Shown here in pieces: positions 1 through 8,149 of a stretch of DNA of 57,262 nt (position 1 is the stretch's first letter; each line of letters begins with the position of its first letter). Origin of the DNA: Deltaproteobacteria bacterium (GTDB lineage: Bacteria > Desulfobacterota > Desulfobacteria > Desulfobacterales > ETH-SRB1). The notes below the pieces were generated by a model, which was given only the letters and a program-made list of their open reading frames with translations, searched no databases and was not told where the DNA came from. The translations under genes were made by a program, and so were the position numbers. Location of the stretch: contig JAJSZW010000007.1 of assembly GCA_030262895.1 (NCBI GenBank), positions 1-57,262 on the forward strand, read 5' to 3'.

Positions 1-543
1 CAATCCCAGTAAAGTGAGATCAGGTAATGGTACCAACCGGTCCTTATGTCCTTTTCCACGACGGATATGAACCCGTTTGAGCCCGGCATCAATATCACCA
101 ACTTGAAGAGATAATGCTTCTCCTAAACGAAGTCCCATTGAGTAGGTGGTTAATAAAAAAACACGATAGCGTAGTTTTCGTGTTGTCCCAATGAGTTGCT
201 CTATTTCAACAGGGGTAAGAATATCAGGTATTGTATGGATCTTTGGAGGCTTTATAATATTAACCCATTGCCAATCAAGTTTAAGCACATACCGCCAATA
301 GAATTGCAGGCCATTTCGATCTATTTTGACTGTGCTCCATGAGTGGGTCTCAACCAGTCTGGCAAAATAGATTTCTAATTGTTCCGGGGTCAATTTGTCG
401 GGACAGCAATCAAAATATTCACCGACTCGACGGACAGCCCGAGAGTATGCATCAATGGTTTTCTGACTTTTGCCCTGAAGTTTGAGTAATCTCAGGTGAC
501 GTTGATAGAGTTCATTAAATTGTTTTACTTCTGTTTGATTCAT
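1..543 (-). CDS. Tyrosine recombinase / phage integrase family, N-terminal 181 residues (runs off the window)
   Basis: The reverse strand is open from an ATG at 543 to the left edge, so it is absent from the ORF track. The translation starts MNQTEVKQFNELYQRH. It has an N-terminal SAM-like core-binding domain (about residues 5-90, with QGKSQKTIDAYSRAV) and then the start of the catalytic domain, where TTYSMGLRLGEALSLQVGDID carries the first catalytic Arg. The rest of the catalytic domain (HxxR and Tyr) lies outside the window. A stand-alone recombinase of this type often travels beside IS91-family transposases; that association is family knowledge and no transposase is visible here. It is the left neighbour of a truncated ATPase gene and probably part of the element that truncated it. 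Confidence 0.85.
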   Translation of the reverse strand, partial: MNQTEVKQFNELYQRHLRLLKLQGKSQKTIDAYSRAVRRVGEYFDCCPDKLTPEQLEIYFARLVETHSWSTVKIDRNGLQFYWRYVLKLDWQWVNIIKPPKIHTIPDILTPVEIEQLIGTTRKLRYRVFLLTTYSMGLRLGEALSLQVGDIDAGLKRVHIRRGKGHKDRLVPLPDLTLLGL

Positions 544-575
544 GGTGTATACTCCTTTTTTAAAAGTGCCCGAAA

Positions 576-2231
576 TTGGACAAGTATAGGAGTTATACAC
601 TATTTTTGATTTTTTTTCCGCCGCGTAGCGGCTTCGTCCAACAATTCAAGGAAGGAGAAAACCTTCTACCGGGAACCGGCGGCGAAGCATGGCGAGAGCT
701 TTTCGACGCTACTCGCAAGTTTGCACTCGAATCCCACCCCGACAAGGCATTCCCTAATCTAGGTGTGGATGCACCCTGCCCACTGTGCCAGCAACCCCTC
801 GCCGAGGGTGCCGAGCGCTTACTGCGTTTCGAAGCCTTCATCCAACAGGAAGCGGAGAAGACCGTTCAGGCCCGTCGTGCCGCACTTGCCGCGGAGTACA
901 AGCCATTCGCTGCACAAGCCTTAACTCTGAACTTGAATGATGTGACCTACAGCGAAATCGAGTCGCTGGACTCGCAGCTTGCAGTCGACACACGTGCTTT
1001 CGAACAGGCATTGACTGCTCGTCAAGAGTCGATCAAAACTGCGGTGATATCGCATAAGTGGGACGGCACTGACCAAGCTTTGGCTACTACCCCAGCGGCA
1101 CGACTTCAGGCTCTGGCAGACAAGCTGAACGCTGAAGCTGAAACTTTGGAGAAGGCGTCCGACAAAAAAGAGCGTGCCGCGCTGCAGAAACAGTTCAATG
1201 AACTAGATGCACGTGTTCGGCTGAATCAGGTTAAGGAAGCCGTCCTCACGGCAGTATCTCGGCTCAGTCACCAGGGCAAGCTCAAGAACTGCTTGCCAGC
1301 AGTAAGAACCAACGCCATCTCATTAAAATCGTCTGAGTTGGCAGAACAGGTAGTTTCAAAGGAACTTGCCGAAGCACTCAACCGAGAGTTTAAGGCACTT
1401 GGTGTTAGCTCACTTCGCGTTTCTTTACAGAGTCGTGCGTCAAAGGGTAAAGCCTTGCACAAGCTGAAGCTTGAACTGCCGCAAAACCGTAGACCCGTCG
1501 ACATCCTGAGCGAGGGTGAGCAAAGCGCCATCGCAATCGGTTCCTTCCTCGCTGAAGTTGGTCTCAATGGTGGAAAGGGCGGTATCATTTTCGATGACCC
1601 GGTTTCGTCGCTTGACCACCGACGACGTGAACGAGTAGCAAAGCGCTTGGCAGCAGAGTCATCAGAGCGACAGGTCATCGTCTTCACCCACGACATTTAT
1701 TTTCTTTGCATCCTTGCAGAGGAAGCTGAGTCGGCTGACGTTCCAATTACAACCCAGAGCTTGATCCGGCGCACCGAAGGTTTCGGCGTATCCGATCCCG
1801 AGTTGCCGTTTGAGGGCAAGAACACTTCCAAGCGAATTGGTGCGCTGAAAGTCCAGCAACAGCTCATTGCAAAGCTATACAGAAATGGCGACGAACAGGA
1901 GCACCAGCGTCAGACTGTCGATGCTTATTTTCGGTTGCGCATGTCCTGGGAGCGTGCCGTTGAAGAGGTTCTGTTGCGAAAGGTTGTTTTACGTTTCCGC
2001 AAAGGCATAGAAACACAACGCTTGGCCGAGGTCACTGTTGATGATGGTGGCTACTCCCAAGTCTATGCAGGCATGACGAAGTGTTCTAATTATGCTCACG
2101 ATAAAGCAGTGATGGGTGGGGTAGCCGTTCCTGAACCCGATGAGTTGCTTGAAGACATAATGGCATTGGAACAGTGGCGCACTAAGCTGGAAAAGAAAAG
2201 TAAAGAAATCGTAAAGAGGCGAAAGGGATGA
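576..2231 (+). pseudogene. 5'-truncated AAA/SMC-like ATPase with zinc hook (RloC-like architecture)
   Basis: The homologous part seems to begin near residue 20; the first residues (MDKYRSYTLFLIFFPP) are encoded by the neighbouring mobile-element DNA. What remains is a zinc-hook CPLCQQPL near residue 68, a coiled coil, a signature-like LSEGEQSAIAIGSF, a Walker B region (IIFDDPVSSLDH) and an H-loop-like FTHDIYFL. The Walker A half is missing, so it cannot be a working ATPase by itself. This order (hook, LSxGEQ, DDPxSSLD) is the C-terminal part of AAA_13/RloC-type proteins, several of which act in phage defence. Base composition is more GC-rich than the AT-rich ORF that follows, which suggests separate acquisition. 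The junction with the recombinase element lies around 580-640. Confidence 0.7.
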
Positions 2232-2263
2232 GTGAGTACATCTTAAGAATCTTGCCAAGAACA

Positions 2264-2346
2264 GCTAACAAGGCAAATGCACTCGGGCGCCAAAAATCGT
2301 TGCTCGTTCCTCGCTCTGCTTTTTGCCGCCGGTTTGTGGGTTATGT
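2264..2346 (+). other. Possible integron attC-like recombination site (weak)
   Basis: A fold-prone segment sits between the truncated ATPase and the 423-residue ORF. It opens with a GCTAACAAGGC-like right-hand core and closes with GTTATGT about 37 bases before the ORF. Inside, GGCGCCAAAAA pairs imperfectly with TTTTTGCCGCC. The position, just upstream of a cassette-like ORF whose downstream attC is clearer, is what makes it plausible. The core boxes are not canonical and the L box pairing is poor, so it could be an ordinary hairpin. Confidence 0.3.
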
Positions 2347-2382
2347 CTCTTTTATTCATGAAAACTTATTCGAGCAAGACTA

Positions 2383-3654
2383 ATGCTTAAATTCGAACCA
2401 GAAAAAATAATGGAGGATATAAAACATGCAATTTCCATTATCGAAGGTTACAATTGCGAACTGGCTGACTGGTATGAAATAACTATCCCTGACTTCAATC
2501 CTTCCGAATATGATGACGAAATTATTACATACGATACAGAAATAAGTTTATGGCTTCCTGAATCAGATGATTCTCCAACTGTTACTATAAATGAACTCAT
2601 TGGATTATCGTGCGAGCTTGAATCTGCAAAGTTAGAAAACAACACAAGATATATTTCAAATAAAAGAATATTGCAGCTCGTTGAGCCTGTTGGGAACACT
2701 CAGGTGGCAATACTTGGTATAGAAGGATCTTGGCCGAATTGCCGTTTATTTGAACAAACTATTAAAATCAAAGGAACAAAAATCAAAGTTGGAATTGTGA
2801 ATGGTTTTACACCATTTGCTTTTCTTTTAGCAAAAAATGGGGACTATGGGGACTTTTGGCCAGTTTTTCATGAAGAAGACTATTTTGTCGAGATAGAATT
2901 TGATGGAAAACAAGATCCAGATAACATAAAGACTATTTTGGAATCGTACTTATTTGAGTTGAACTCAAGTTCTGGATTGATTTTTAGACCCCATGTGCGC
3001 CCAATATATGATGATGCATTTGATTATGAGGACCAACAAAATAAAGCACAACGACTTAATGAAAAATGTAGATTTAGACCTTTACTTTCAGGGAAGGGCC
3101 TTCCTGGAGTGTGCTGTTTATTTAATAGGGCTATGTCAATAGAGGATGTTGAACTTCGCCTATTTTCTTTAGTCAAGACGTTAGAGTTCATTACACCAAC
3201 GGTATTGAGAAAAAGATCTAACGAGGAAATAAGACAGAGACTTTTGAGTCCGGACGCATTAGATCCAGATGCAGAATTTATTAAATCATTAATCGACCTG
3301 TTAGAATCACACCGTGAAAGCAGAAAGGATTCAGTTGCGCTTAAACTTACAATCATTGAATGCTGTGACCCTAACCCCATTGCTAAAGTATCTCCAGAAA
3401 TATTAAAAAAGACATGCAATTTGGTCAATATGACGGGCAAAGCGGAGAACAAAGCGGCATTGGAGGAGTTGGCAAATTGCCTATCTGCTACAAGAAATCA
3501 CATAGCACATGCAAAAAGTAATTTTGTCCCAACAGGTCGAGAGTGTCCGCAGGAGCAATTGCCGGCTCTGGTTGAATGTGTTCGTATTGCAACGATTCAA
3601 GCGATCCGATGGTTTTCAACCTGCTCGGAGGCACTACGAATAGTCGGCAATTGA
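2383..3654 (+). CDS. Cassette-borne hypothetical protein with C-terminal HEPN-like motif
   Basis: This 423-residue soluble protein has no signal peptide or membrane segment. The N-terminal 270 residues are rich in beta-strand-like segments and match no family I can name. Near residues 385-392 the sequence ATRNHIAHAKSNF contains an RX4H motif in a helical context, the hallmark of HEPN ribonuclease-type domains, and the overall layout resembles ApeA-type proteins (unique N-terminal region plus HEPN). It is AT-rich compared with the truncated ATPase before it. An attC-like site follows the stop codon within about 10 bases, so it behaves like an integron gene cassette. A defence or RNA-cleaving role is inference from one motif; it could be an uncharacterised protein with no nuclease activity. 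Confidence 0.7.
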   Translation: MLKFEPEKIMEDIKHAISIIEGYNCELADWYEITIPDFNPSEYDDEIITYDTEISLWLPESDDSPTVTINELIGLSCELESAKLENNTRYISNKRILQLVEPVGNTQVAILGIEGSWPNCRLFEQTIKIKGTKIKVGIVNGFTPFAFLLAKNGDYGDFWPVFHEEDYFVEIEFDGKQDPDNIKTILESYLFELNSSSGLIFRPHVRPIYDDAFDYEDQQNKAQRLNEKCRFRPLLSGKGLPGVCCLFNRAMSIEDVELRLFSLVKTLEFITPTVLRKRSNEEIRQRLLSPDALDPDAEFIKSLIDLLESHRESRKDSVALKLTIIECCDPNPIAKVSPEILKKTCNLVNMTGKAENKAALEELANCLSATRNHIAHAKSNFVPTGRECPQEQLPALVECVRIATIQAIRWFSTCSEALRIVGN

Positions 3655-3661
3655 AAGAAAG

Positions 3662-3732
3662 ACATAACATGCGCATTCACAACCGACTCGCAGGGCTGGC
3701 GCCCAGCTCACTTGTGATGCGCGGCGTTAACA
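3662..3732 (+). other. Integron attC-like site
   Basis: The outer cores are ACATAAC on the left and GTTAACA on the right. Inside, TGCGCATTCACAA pairs with TTGTGATGCGC along 11 base pairs, leaving one unpaired base on the left arm. An extrahelical base in an otherwise complementary L box is a hallmark of attC sites. The centre (GGGCTGGCGCCCAGC) folds further. It begins just after the stop of the HEPN-type ORF and ends about 18 bases before the next small ORF, which is the spacing expected of a cassette boundary. No integron integrase is present in the window. Confidence 0.6.
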
Positions 3733-3750
3733 AAAAAAATAGAGCATAAA

Positions 3751-3975
3751 ATGACAGTCAGCCTTTTTTATATTTTCTTTTTACTGATACTTTTTTCTAA
3801 ATTTTTATCAATGTATGAAAACAGTATAAAGATAGAAAATCGTTCTTCGATAAAGAAGACATTTGACAAGAAAAGTTTAAAAATTTTCAAGTATACAAGA
3901 ATGCGGGACATCCATAAACAAGTAAATAAATCATGCTCAAAAGATAGTTATTTACTTATTTATGGATGTCCCTGA
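3751..3975 (+). CDS. Possible small cassette ORF with one membrane segment, 3' end overwritten by a REP hairpin
   Basis: The ORF starts 18 bases after the attC-like site, where a cassette gene would start, and encodes a hydrophobic N-terminus (about residues 3-20) followed by a basic tail. From about residue 50 (RMRDIHKQ) it is encoded by the palindromic REP-like repeat, so the natural C-terminus is probably lost. There is no clear ribosome binding site and no recognisable family. It may be a truncated cassette gene or a chance ORF. Confidence 0.25.
   Translation: MTVSLFYIFFLLILFSKFLSMYENSIKIENRSSIKKTFDKKSLKIFKYTRMRDIHKQVNKSCSKDSYLLIYGCP
3902..3972. repeat. REP-like palindrome with arms GGGACATCCATAAACAAGTAAATAA
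   Basis: GGGACATCCATAaACAAGTAAATAA at the left is matched by the reverse complement TTATTTACTTATTTATGGATGTCCC at the right, around a loop of roughly 18 bases. The same TGCGGGACATCCAT word appears at 12796-12809. The window also has three fragments of REP-associated tyrosine transposases, which act on hairpins of this kind, so this is probably one of their REP substrates. The pairing is read directly; the link to the transposase is inference. Confidence 0.6.
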
Positions 3976-4223
3976 TATTTCCAAACACTGAGAACTGTAT
4001 TCCGGAAGAACTCTTAATGAAAGTTAAAAATGAATCATCGCGACTAAAAACAGGCTTTACCGACGAAAAGCTGTTGCGGTTCTGTTCTATCCGAAGTGAA
4101 GCTGTCTCGCCCTAAATTTGAAGATCGTATCGATCATCAAAAAAACCCATGCTGAGTTAAGCGCTTTCTGTGCAAACATCCCCATACTTTTCCGACGGTC
4201 ATGCAGAACATGACGGAGCGCAA

Positions 4224-5489
4224 TTATTCCATTTTTTGATAGAGCCTCCAAGGTTTGCCATGTTTTCCAGGTACAAAAACTTCATCGGCTCCCATATCAT
4301 AGCCATCCCCCTGAGGTCTGATATCACCGTCAATGTCGTAATCGGGAGCACCAACATCCGTTCCAGCATCAATACAGCAGGAGGACTCCGTCAGGTGATA
4401 ATCGCCATTCCCTACAAAGGCTGGGTCGCAGAGGATGTTGTCTGTACCGGGATAGGGTGAACCAGGATTATCGGGGTCGCCCCCCTGAATATCCGAGTAG
4501 GTGATATCGATAGAGGCGTCCTCACTGACACTGATCTCATCCGGATTTCCATCAGCCGTATTCCCCCACAAGATGGTGTTGAACACCTTCGGAAAGGCGT
4601 AAACAGAAGAACGAATTCCACCGCCAAAACCGGTGGTAGAATTGTCGCTTATGGTGCAATTGATGATCGTTGGCGCCGTACCGCCGCAATAGATTCCTCC
4701 ACCGGCTTCGCTAGACTCGTTGTCGGTGATGAGGCAGTTGATAATCGTCGCCGCTGCGACTCCTCCGGTCCAATCACAAAGAAAAATTCCACCGCCAAAA
4801 CCGGCAGTGTTGCCGGTGATGATACAATTGGAGATTGTGGGTTCGGAAGCATAGCAATAAATCCCTCCGCCAAAACCGCCAGTGTTGCCGGTGATGATAC
4901 AATTGGAGATTGTGGGTTCGGAAGCATTGCAAGAAATCCCTCCGCCAAAGAAACCGATGCCATTGGTGATGCCATTGGTGATGGTAAACCCATCCAGCAT
5001 CGAGTCCGCACCCTCCGATTTCCAAAAGGTGACTATGGCTATGTTTTCAACTACTTCTGGATCCCCACTAATAGTGGTGCGAAACGGCCCATGCTCACTG
5101 CACACCGTGATTTTTTTGCCCAAAAAATTAATATGTTCAGGATAGGTTCCATCCCCCACAATGATCTCATCCCCATCCGTCGCTGCATCGATCGCTTCCT
5201 GAATGGTATCGAAATTGTCAGGGACGTAATAGGTGGTTGATGATAGCTGATCCAACCCAACCGAGGATGCATTGTCAACCGTCTTACCTAAGAACACATT
5301 ATGAACCTTTTGGTCATCAACACCCGCACATTTTTCTGCCCCAGCGGTCGTGATGCCGCTGCTTACGTGGCAGTCCATACATTCCAGACCCAAAGCCACG
5401 CCGCCACTCATTACAGTGACGAAGACGGCGACCAAAACCGCCACCAGTTGTAAATTGACTAATTTTACCGCCATTCTTGCCTTCTCCAT
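4224..5489 (-). CDS. Secreted right-handed beta-helix protein with one CXXCH heme-type motif
   Basis: This 421-residue protein has an N-terminal hydrophobic segment (about residues 8-33) that fits a signal peptide or anchor. CMDCH at about residues 38-42 is a c-type heme attachment motif, unusual in this family. From about residue 90 it has the IQEAIDAATDGDEIIVGDGTY signature of pectate-lyase/PMP-type beta-helix proteins, then coils of the form TISNCIITGNTGGFGGGI. Two DNA units of exactly 75 bp repeat in tandem inside the coils. The C-terminus ends with DIDGDIRPQGDGYDMGADE, a usual close for environmental beta-helix surface proteins. It lies upstream of a cytochrome operon on the same strand but is separated by 560 bp. 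Function is unknown; surface adhesion or polysaccharide binding is typical of the family. Confidence 0.85.
   Translation of the reverse strand: MEKARMAVKLVNLQLVAVLVAVFVTVMSGGVALGLECMDCHVSSGITTAGAEKCAGVDDQKVHNVFLGKTVDNASSVGLDQLSSTTYYVPDNFDTIQEAIDAATDGDEIIVGDGTYPEHINFLGKKITVCSEHGPFRTTISGDPEVVENIAIVTFWKSEGADSMLDGFTITNGITNGIGFFGGGISCNASEPTISNCIITGNTGGFGGGIYCYASEPTISNCIITGNTAGFGGGIFLCDWTGGVAAATIINCLITDNESSEAGGGIYCGGTAPTIINCTISDNSTTGFGGGIRSSVYAFPKVFNTILWGNTADGNPDEISVSEDASIDITYSDIQGGDPDNPGSPYPGTDNILCDPAFVGNGDYHLTESSCCIDAGTDVGAPDYDIDGDIRPQGDGYDMGADEVFVPGKHGKPWRLYQKME
4792..4941. repeat. Two tandem 75-bp coding repeats in the beta-helix gene
   Basis: Units begin at CCGCCAAAACCGGCAGTG (4792) and CCGCCAAAACCGCCAGTG (4867), with the next CCGCCAAAG at 4942. 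The two copies differ at only a few positions and encode 25-residue coils (TISNCIITGNT, GFGGGI). Near-identity at the DNA level points to recent duplication and possible copy-number change. Confidence 0.8.
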
Positions 5490-6051
5490 TTTTGTCCTCC
5501 TTTCCTTCTTTTCTCGAAGCCGTTTGAAATAAAGAATCCGGTGGTATTAAGTTTACCCCTAAAAGGGGGTAAATCTGCCTTGTGCCCCCCGAGGAGGCAA
5601 GTTTCTTTGTAAAGGTAGCAACTCTGAGATCCAAGGGTCAATCGGCATAAGCATGTATTTATATATACGTATGAAGTGGACAAGGGTTACAAGGTTTTAT
5701 CGATACGAAATTTTTCTTTTGACTAATGGCTATTAATTTCTACATTTTTGTAGAAACATATTGGAGGTATTTTATGGCTCAAGCTCATACACAGAAAGAG
5801 CTTGAGAAACCAGTTGAACCTACCGATTCCATGAAAGAGCTGTTTGAGGATGTTTGAGATTCGGATCCTCAAACCATCGGATGATCGAACCAGCTTCCGG
5901 TCAGGCAATACCGATCCGGTAAAACCATGGAGATAGTCTGGGCCGCTTGATGAGGGTGTTATTTTGACGCTTGTACCTACTGTGAAAATCGGTGTTAAAT
6001 GATAATTTGTAAAGATAGGGGTCAACTCGGATTATTCATTATGCAAGGGCT
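5490..6051. other. Intergenic region with a hairpin and one short ORF
   Basis: No full-length gene is visible. TTTACCCC/GGGGTAAA at 5552-5573 forms an 8-bp hairpin just upstream of the beta-helix gene on its transcribed strand, possibly a leader structure. A short ORF with a strong ribosome binding site is listed separately. The rest (5860-6051) shows no feature I can support. Confidence 0.5.
5774..5857 (+). CDS. Possible 27-residue peptide or truncated gene start
   Basis: ATG at 5774 follows TTGGAGGTATTTT, a near-ideal Shine-Dalgarno sequence at good spacing. It encodes MAQAHTQKELEKPVEPTDS and stops after 27 codons. The peptide is hydrophilic and matches no family I know. A strong start with such a short frame suggests either a real small protein or the surviving first codons of a deleted gene. 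It is too short for the ORF track. Confidence 0.3.
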   Translation: MAQAHTQKELEKPVEPTDSMKELFEDV

Positions 6052-7137
6052 CTAATGCCTGTGGCATTTGGCACAGAACAAATACCGTTCTGCCGAAAAA
6101 AGAAATGGGAAATCGGCTGAGTGGGGATTGTGGCAACTGCGGCAGCTTAATTCCCTTTCCGGTTGAAGCGGGTCCTGTTTGCCGCTTACAGGATGTCCTT
6201 TTATTGGATGATTTATGGTTATTTTTGCAAATTTTGGATGACACCTGGGGTCGGCGCACAATGTCTGTTCGTCCTGCAAGAGATGAGATGTATGATTCGA
6301 TGAATGAGGATCGTGGCAAAAAACACATCCCCTGCGTTTTACCGGTTTGTGGACTATTCTTTTCCCAACTATCCTCTTTTTATCATGGCAAAGATAACAA
6401 ATATCTCTTTCCGCTGCCACCAGTTGATACTTAAAGGATGATGAATGGGGATTGTGACATACCGTGCATTGATTTACTCCAACCGGTCCGTGAAGGAATC
6501 TGTTGTTTGAATATTTGTTTTTGCTTTCCTGATGACAGCTAAAACAGAGTTCCCCTTCCCCGCCGAACCTCGCGGTAAATTTTGACGGAACGCTTTCTGG
6601 GTCGTGGCAGGCAAGGCATTCACCACTTCCAAGGGGACCGTGAAGATATTCTGACGCGGCAACCTCTTTATGGCACTTCAAACAATCTGATTGAGATCTG
6701 TCAATTTTGTGGCATTTCAAGCATAGCACCTCTTTGCCCTCTGTATGAAACAGGTAAGGAGAGTATTTGTTTTGTAAAGCCTTGTTTTTTGCCGATGCTG
6801 ACTTTGGCGACCTGTATCTTGGCGTGTAAAAGATGGAAATTGCTTTGCTGCCGATAATTACTTTATTTAGCCCTTCCTCCAGATATAACAGCGTATGGAC
6901 AACAAAAGAACCCCCTTTCCTGATAACTTTTTTCCCATTAATTTTATTTTTTTTAGAGCCCTTATTTTGCAATATAACGGGTATATTTTCAGCGTTGGTC
7001 TTTGTTGACATTACAAGCCATACTGTTTGATTGGTAACCCGCGATTTATCATCCGGCGTAAAAATATTTATTTGATTATCAGCATGTGCCGGAGTCAGGG
7101 TAATGAAAGTTAATAATGTCAGCAGCGCCCGGCTCAA
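6052..7137 (-). CDS. Multiheme c-type cytochrome (about 10 hemes) with N-terminal Ig-like domain
   Basis: The 361-residue secreted protein has a signal peptide (LLTLLTFITLTPAHA), then a beta-rich domain (about residues 22-105) resembling the bacterial Ig-like domain at the start of the larger cytochrome upstream. The rest holds nine CXXCH motifs (for example CLKCH, CLACH, CFSCH, CTVCH, CYLCH) plus one CX4CH (CADPRCH), with extra His spaced as distal ligands (HGPVG, NPHS). It is the doubled-CXXCH type found in respiratory and extracellular electron-transfer complexes of Desulfobacterota. Its start overlaps the stop of the thioredoxin-like/TPR gene by four bases (ATGA), which shows translational coupling. 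Expected location is the periplasm or outer surface. Confidence 0.9.
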   Translation of the reverse strand: MSRALLTLLTFITLTPAHADNQINIFTPDDKSRVTNQTVWLVMSTKTNAENIPVILQNKGSKKNKINGKKVIRKGGSFVVHTLLYLEEGLNKVIIGSKAISIFYTPRYRSPKSASAKNKALQNKYSPYLFHTEGKEVLCLKCHKIDRSQSDCLKCHKEVAASEYLHGPLGSGECLACHDPESVPSKFTARFGGEGELCFSCHQESKNKYSNNRFLHGPVGVNQCTVCHNPHSSSFKYQLVAAERDICYLCHDKKRIVGKRIVHKPVKRRGCVFCHDPHSSNHTSHLLQDEQTLCADPRCHPKFAKITINHPIKGHPVSGKQDPLQPERELSCRSCHNPHSADFPFLFSAERYLFCAKCHRH

Positions 7138-8132
7138 CGTCTCAATGCCTCCTTTTGCAGCAACTCAAATGCCTTTTTATATTGTTTTACGGCATTTTTA
7201 TAATCACCTTTCTTTTCGTAGGCAAGACCTAAAGTGTAACGCACCGAGTAGTTTCCGGGAGCCCTGAATGTAAGCGCATTCAATTCCTGAATGACCTCTT
7301 CGAACTTACCTTTTTCAATGCATAACTTTGCATAAGCAATTTTGCCGATAAGCAAATCGGCATCTATGGATAGACCTTCATTGATATCCTTTTCCGCCTC
7401 TTTAATATCTCCTTCTTCGAGATATATCAGGCCTAACCTGATATATGCTTCGGCTGATTTAAAAAGCTCAACAGCCTTTATGTATTCTTTCTTTGCCTTA
7501 TCCGGCATCCCCATATTGTCCATTCTCAAACCTGTTGTGAGGTGCTGCAGCGCTTTTTCTTCGTTTGTGGTTTTCGTTGCAACGTGAAGTTTGTGATTTT
7601 CCACGGCTTCCTGCTCGCTCATCTTCCCGAGCAGGACAGATACCTGTGTTTCGATTTTGTCCCGAATGTTGTTTGAATATCCAAACCCTGTTAATATACC
7701 GCCCTGTCCATTCACTATCAGAATGCTCGGCATGACAAATACCCCGAACGCGTTGTAAGCGTTGCGCTCCTGGTCTAATAAGAACGGATAGACAGGTTTT
7801 ACCATGCCTGCGATTTGATCGACAACCTCCGCTTTGCAGTCCTGAGCGTTGATCGCCGCCACCTTTATCTCCTGGTTGCTTTTAGCCACATCGTTTAATA
7901 TTTCCATGATTTCTATTGTCCTCCTTTTTTTTGCCTCTGAGTCAGCTCCCCAAAAAAGGAGGATTAACCCTTTCCCCTTAATAGCGTCAGGTGAAAGAAA
8001 AAAATTTGTTCCATCGGTCTTTTTAAGCTGAACCGAGGGCATTGTCTTTCCCGGCTCTACACTTCTGAATGGAAAAGCATAGGCAAGCAAGGGCAATATC
8101 AATAGAATAAGCATTAAGGTATATTTCTTCAT
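7134..8132 (-). CDS. Secreted TlpA/thioredoxin-fold protein without CXXC, fused to TPR repeats
   Basis: This 332-residue protein has a signal peptide (LMLILLILPLLAYA). Residues 25-170 have the TlpA/AhpC-TSA fold: PGKTMPSVQL, LILLFWGADSEAKKRR where CXXC would stand, and the cis-Pro region VFVMPSILIV. The CXXC cysteines are absent, so it cannot do thiol-disulfide exchange in the usual way. Residues 200-330 are at least three TPR repeats (AEAYIRLGLIYLEEGDIKEA, YSVRYTLGLAYEKKGDYKNA). It sits between two multiheme cytochrome genes and overlaps the downstream one by 4 bp, so a scaffold or chaperone role in assembling the cytochromes is a reasonable inference. Confidence 0.85.
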   Translation of the reverse strand: MKKYTLMLILLILPLLAYAFPFRSVEPGKTMPSVQLKKTDGTNFFLSPDAIKGKGLILLFWGADSEAKKRRTIEIMEILNDVAKSNQEIKVAAINAQDCKAEVVDQIAGMVKPVYPFLLDQERNAYNAFGVFVMPSILIVNGQGGILTGFGYSNNIRDKIETQVSVLLGKMSEQEAVENHKLHVATKTTNEEKALQHLTTGLRMDNMGMPDKAKKEYIKAVELFKSAEAYIRLGLIYLEEGDIKEAEKDINEGLSIDADLLIGKIAYAKLCIEKGKFEEVIQELNALTFRAPGNYSVRYTLGLAYEKKGDYKNAVKQYKKAFELLQKEALRR

Positions 8133-8149
8133 CGATTATCTCCTTACTG

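Noticed and set aside
2264-2346. Rho-independent terminator of the truncated ATPase gene
   Set aside because: The hairpin is imperfect and has no T run after it; an attC-like site fits the context slightly better.
4170-5145. Plus-strand and alternative-frame ORFs across the beta-helix gene (for example 4170-4460, 4649-5011, 4774-5025, 4882-5145)
   Set aside because: They lie inside a well-supported beta-helix gene, mirror its repeats and show no family features.
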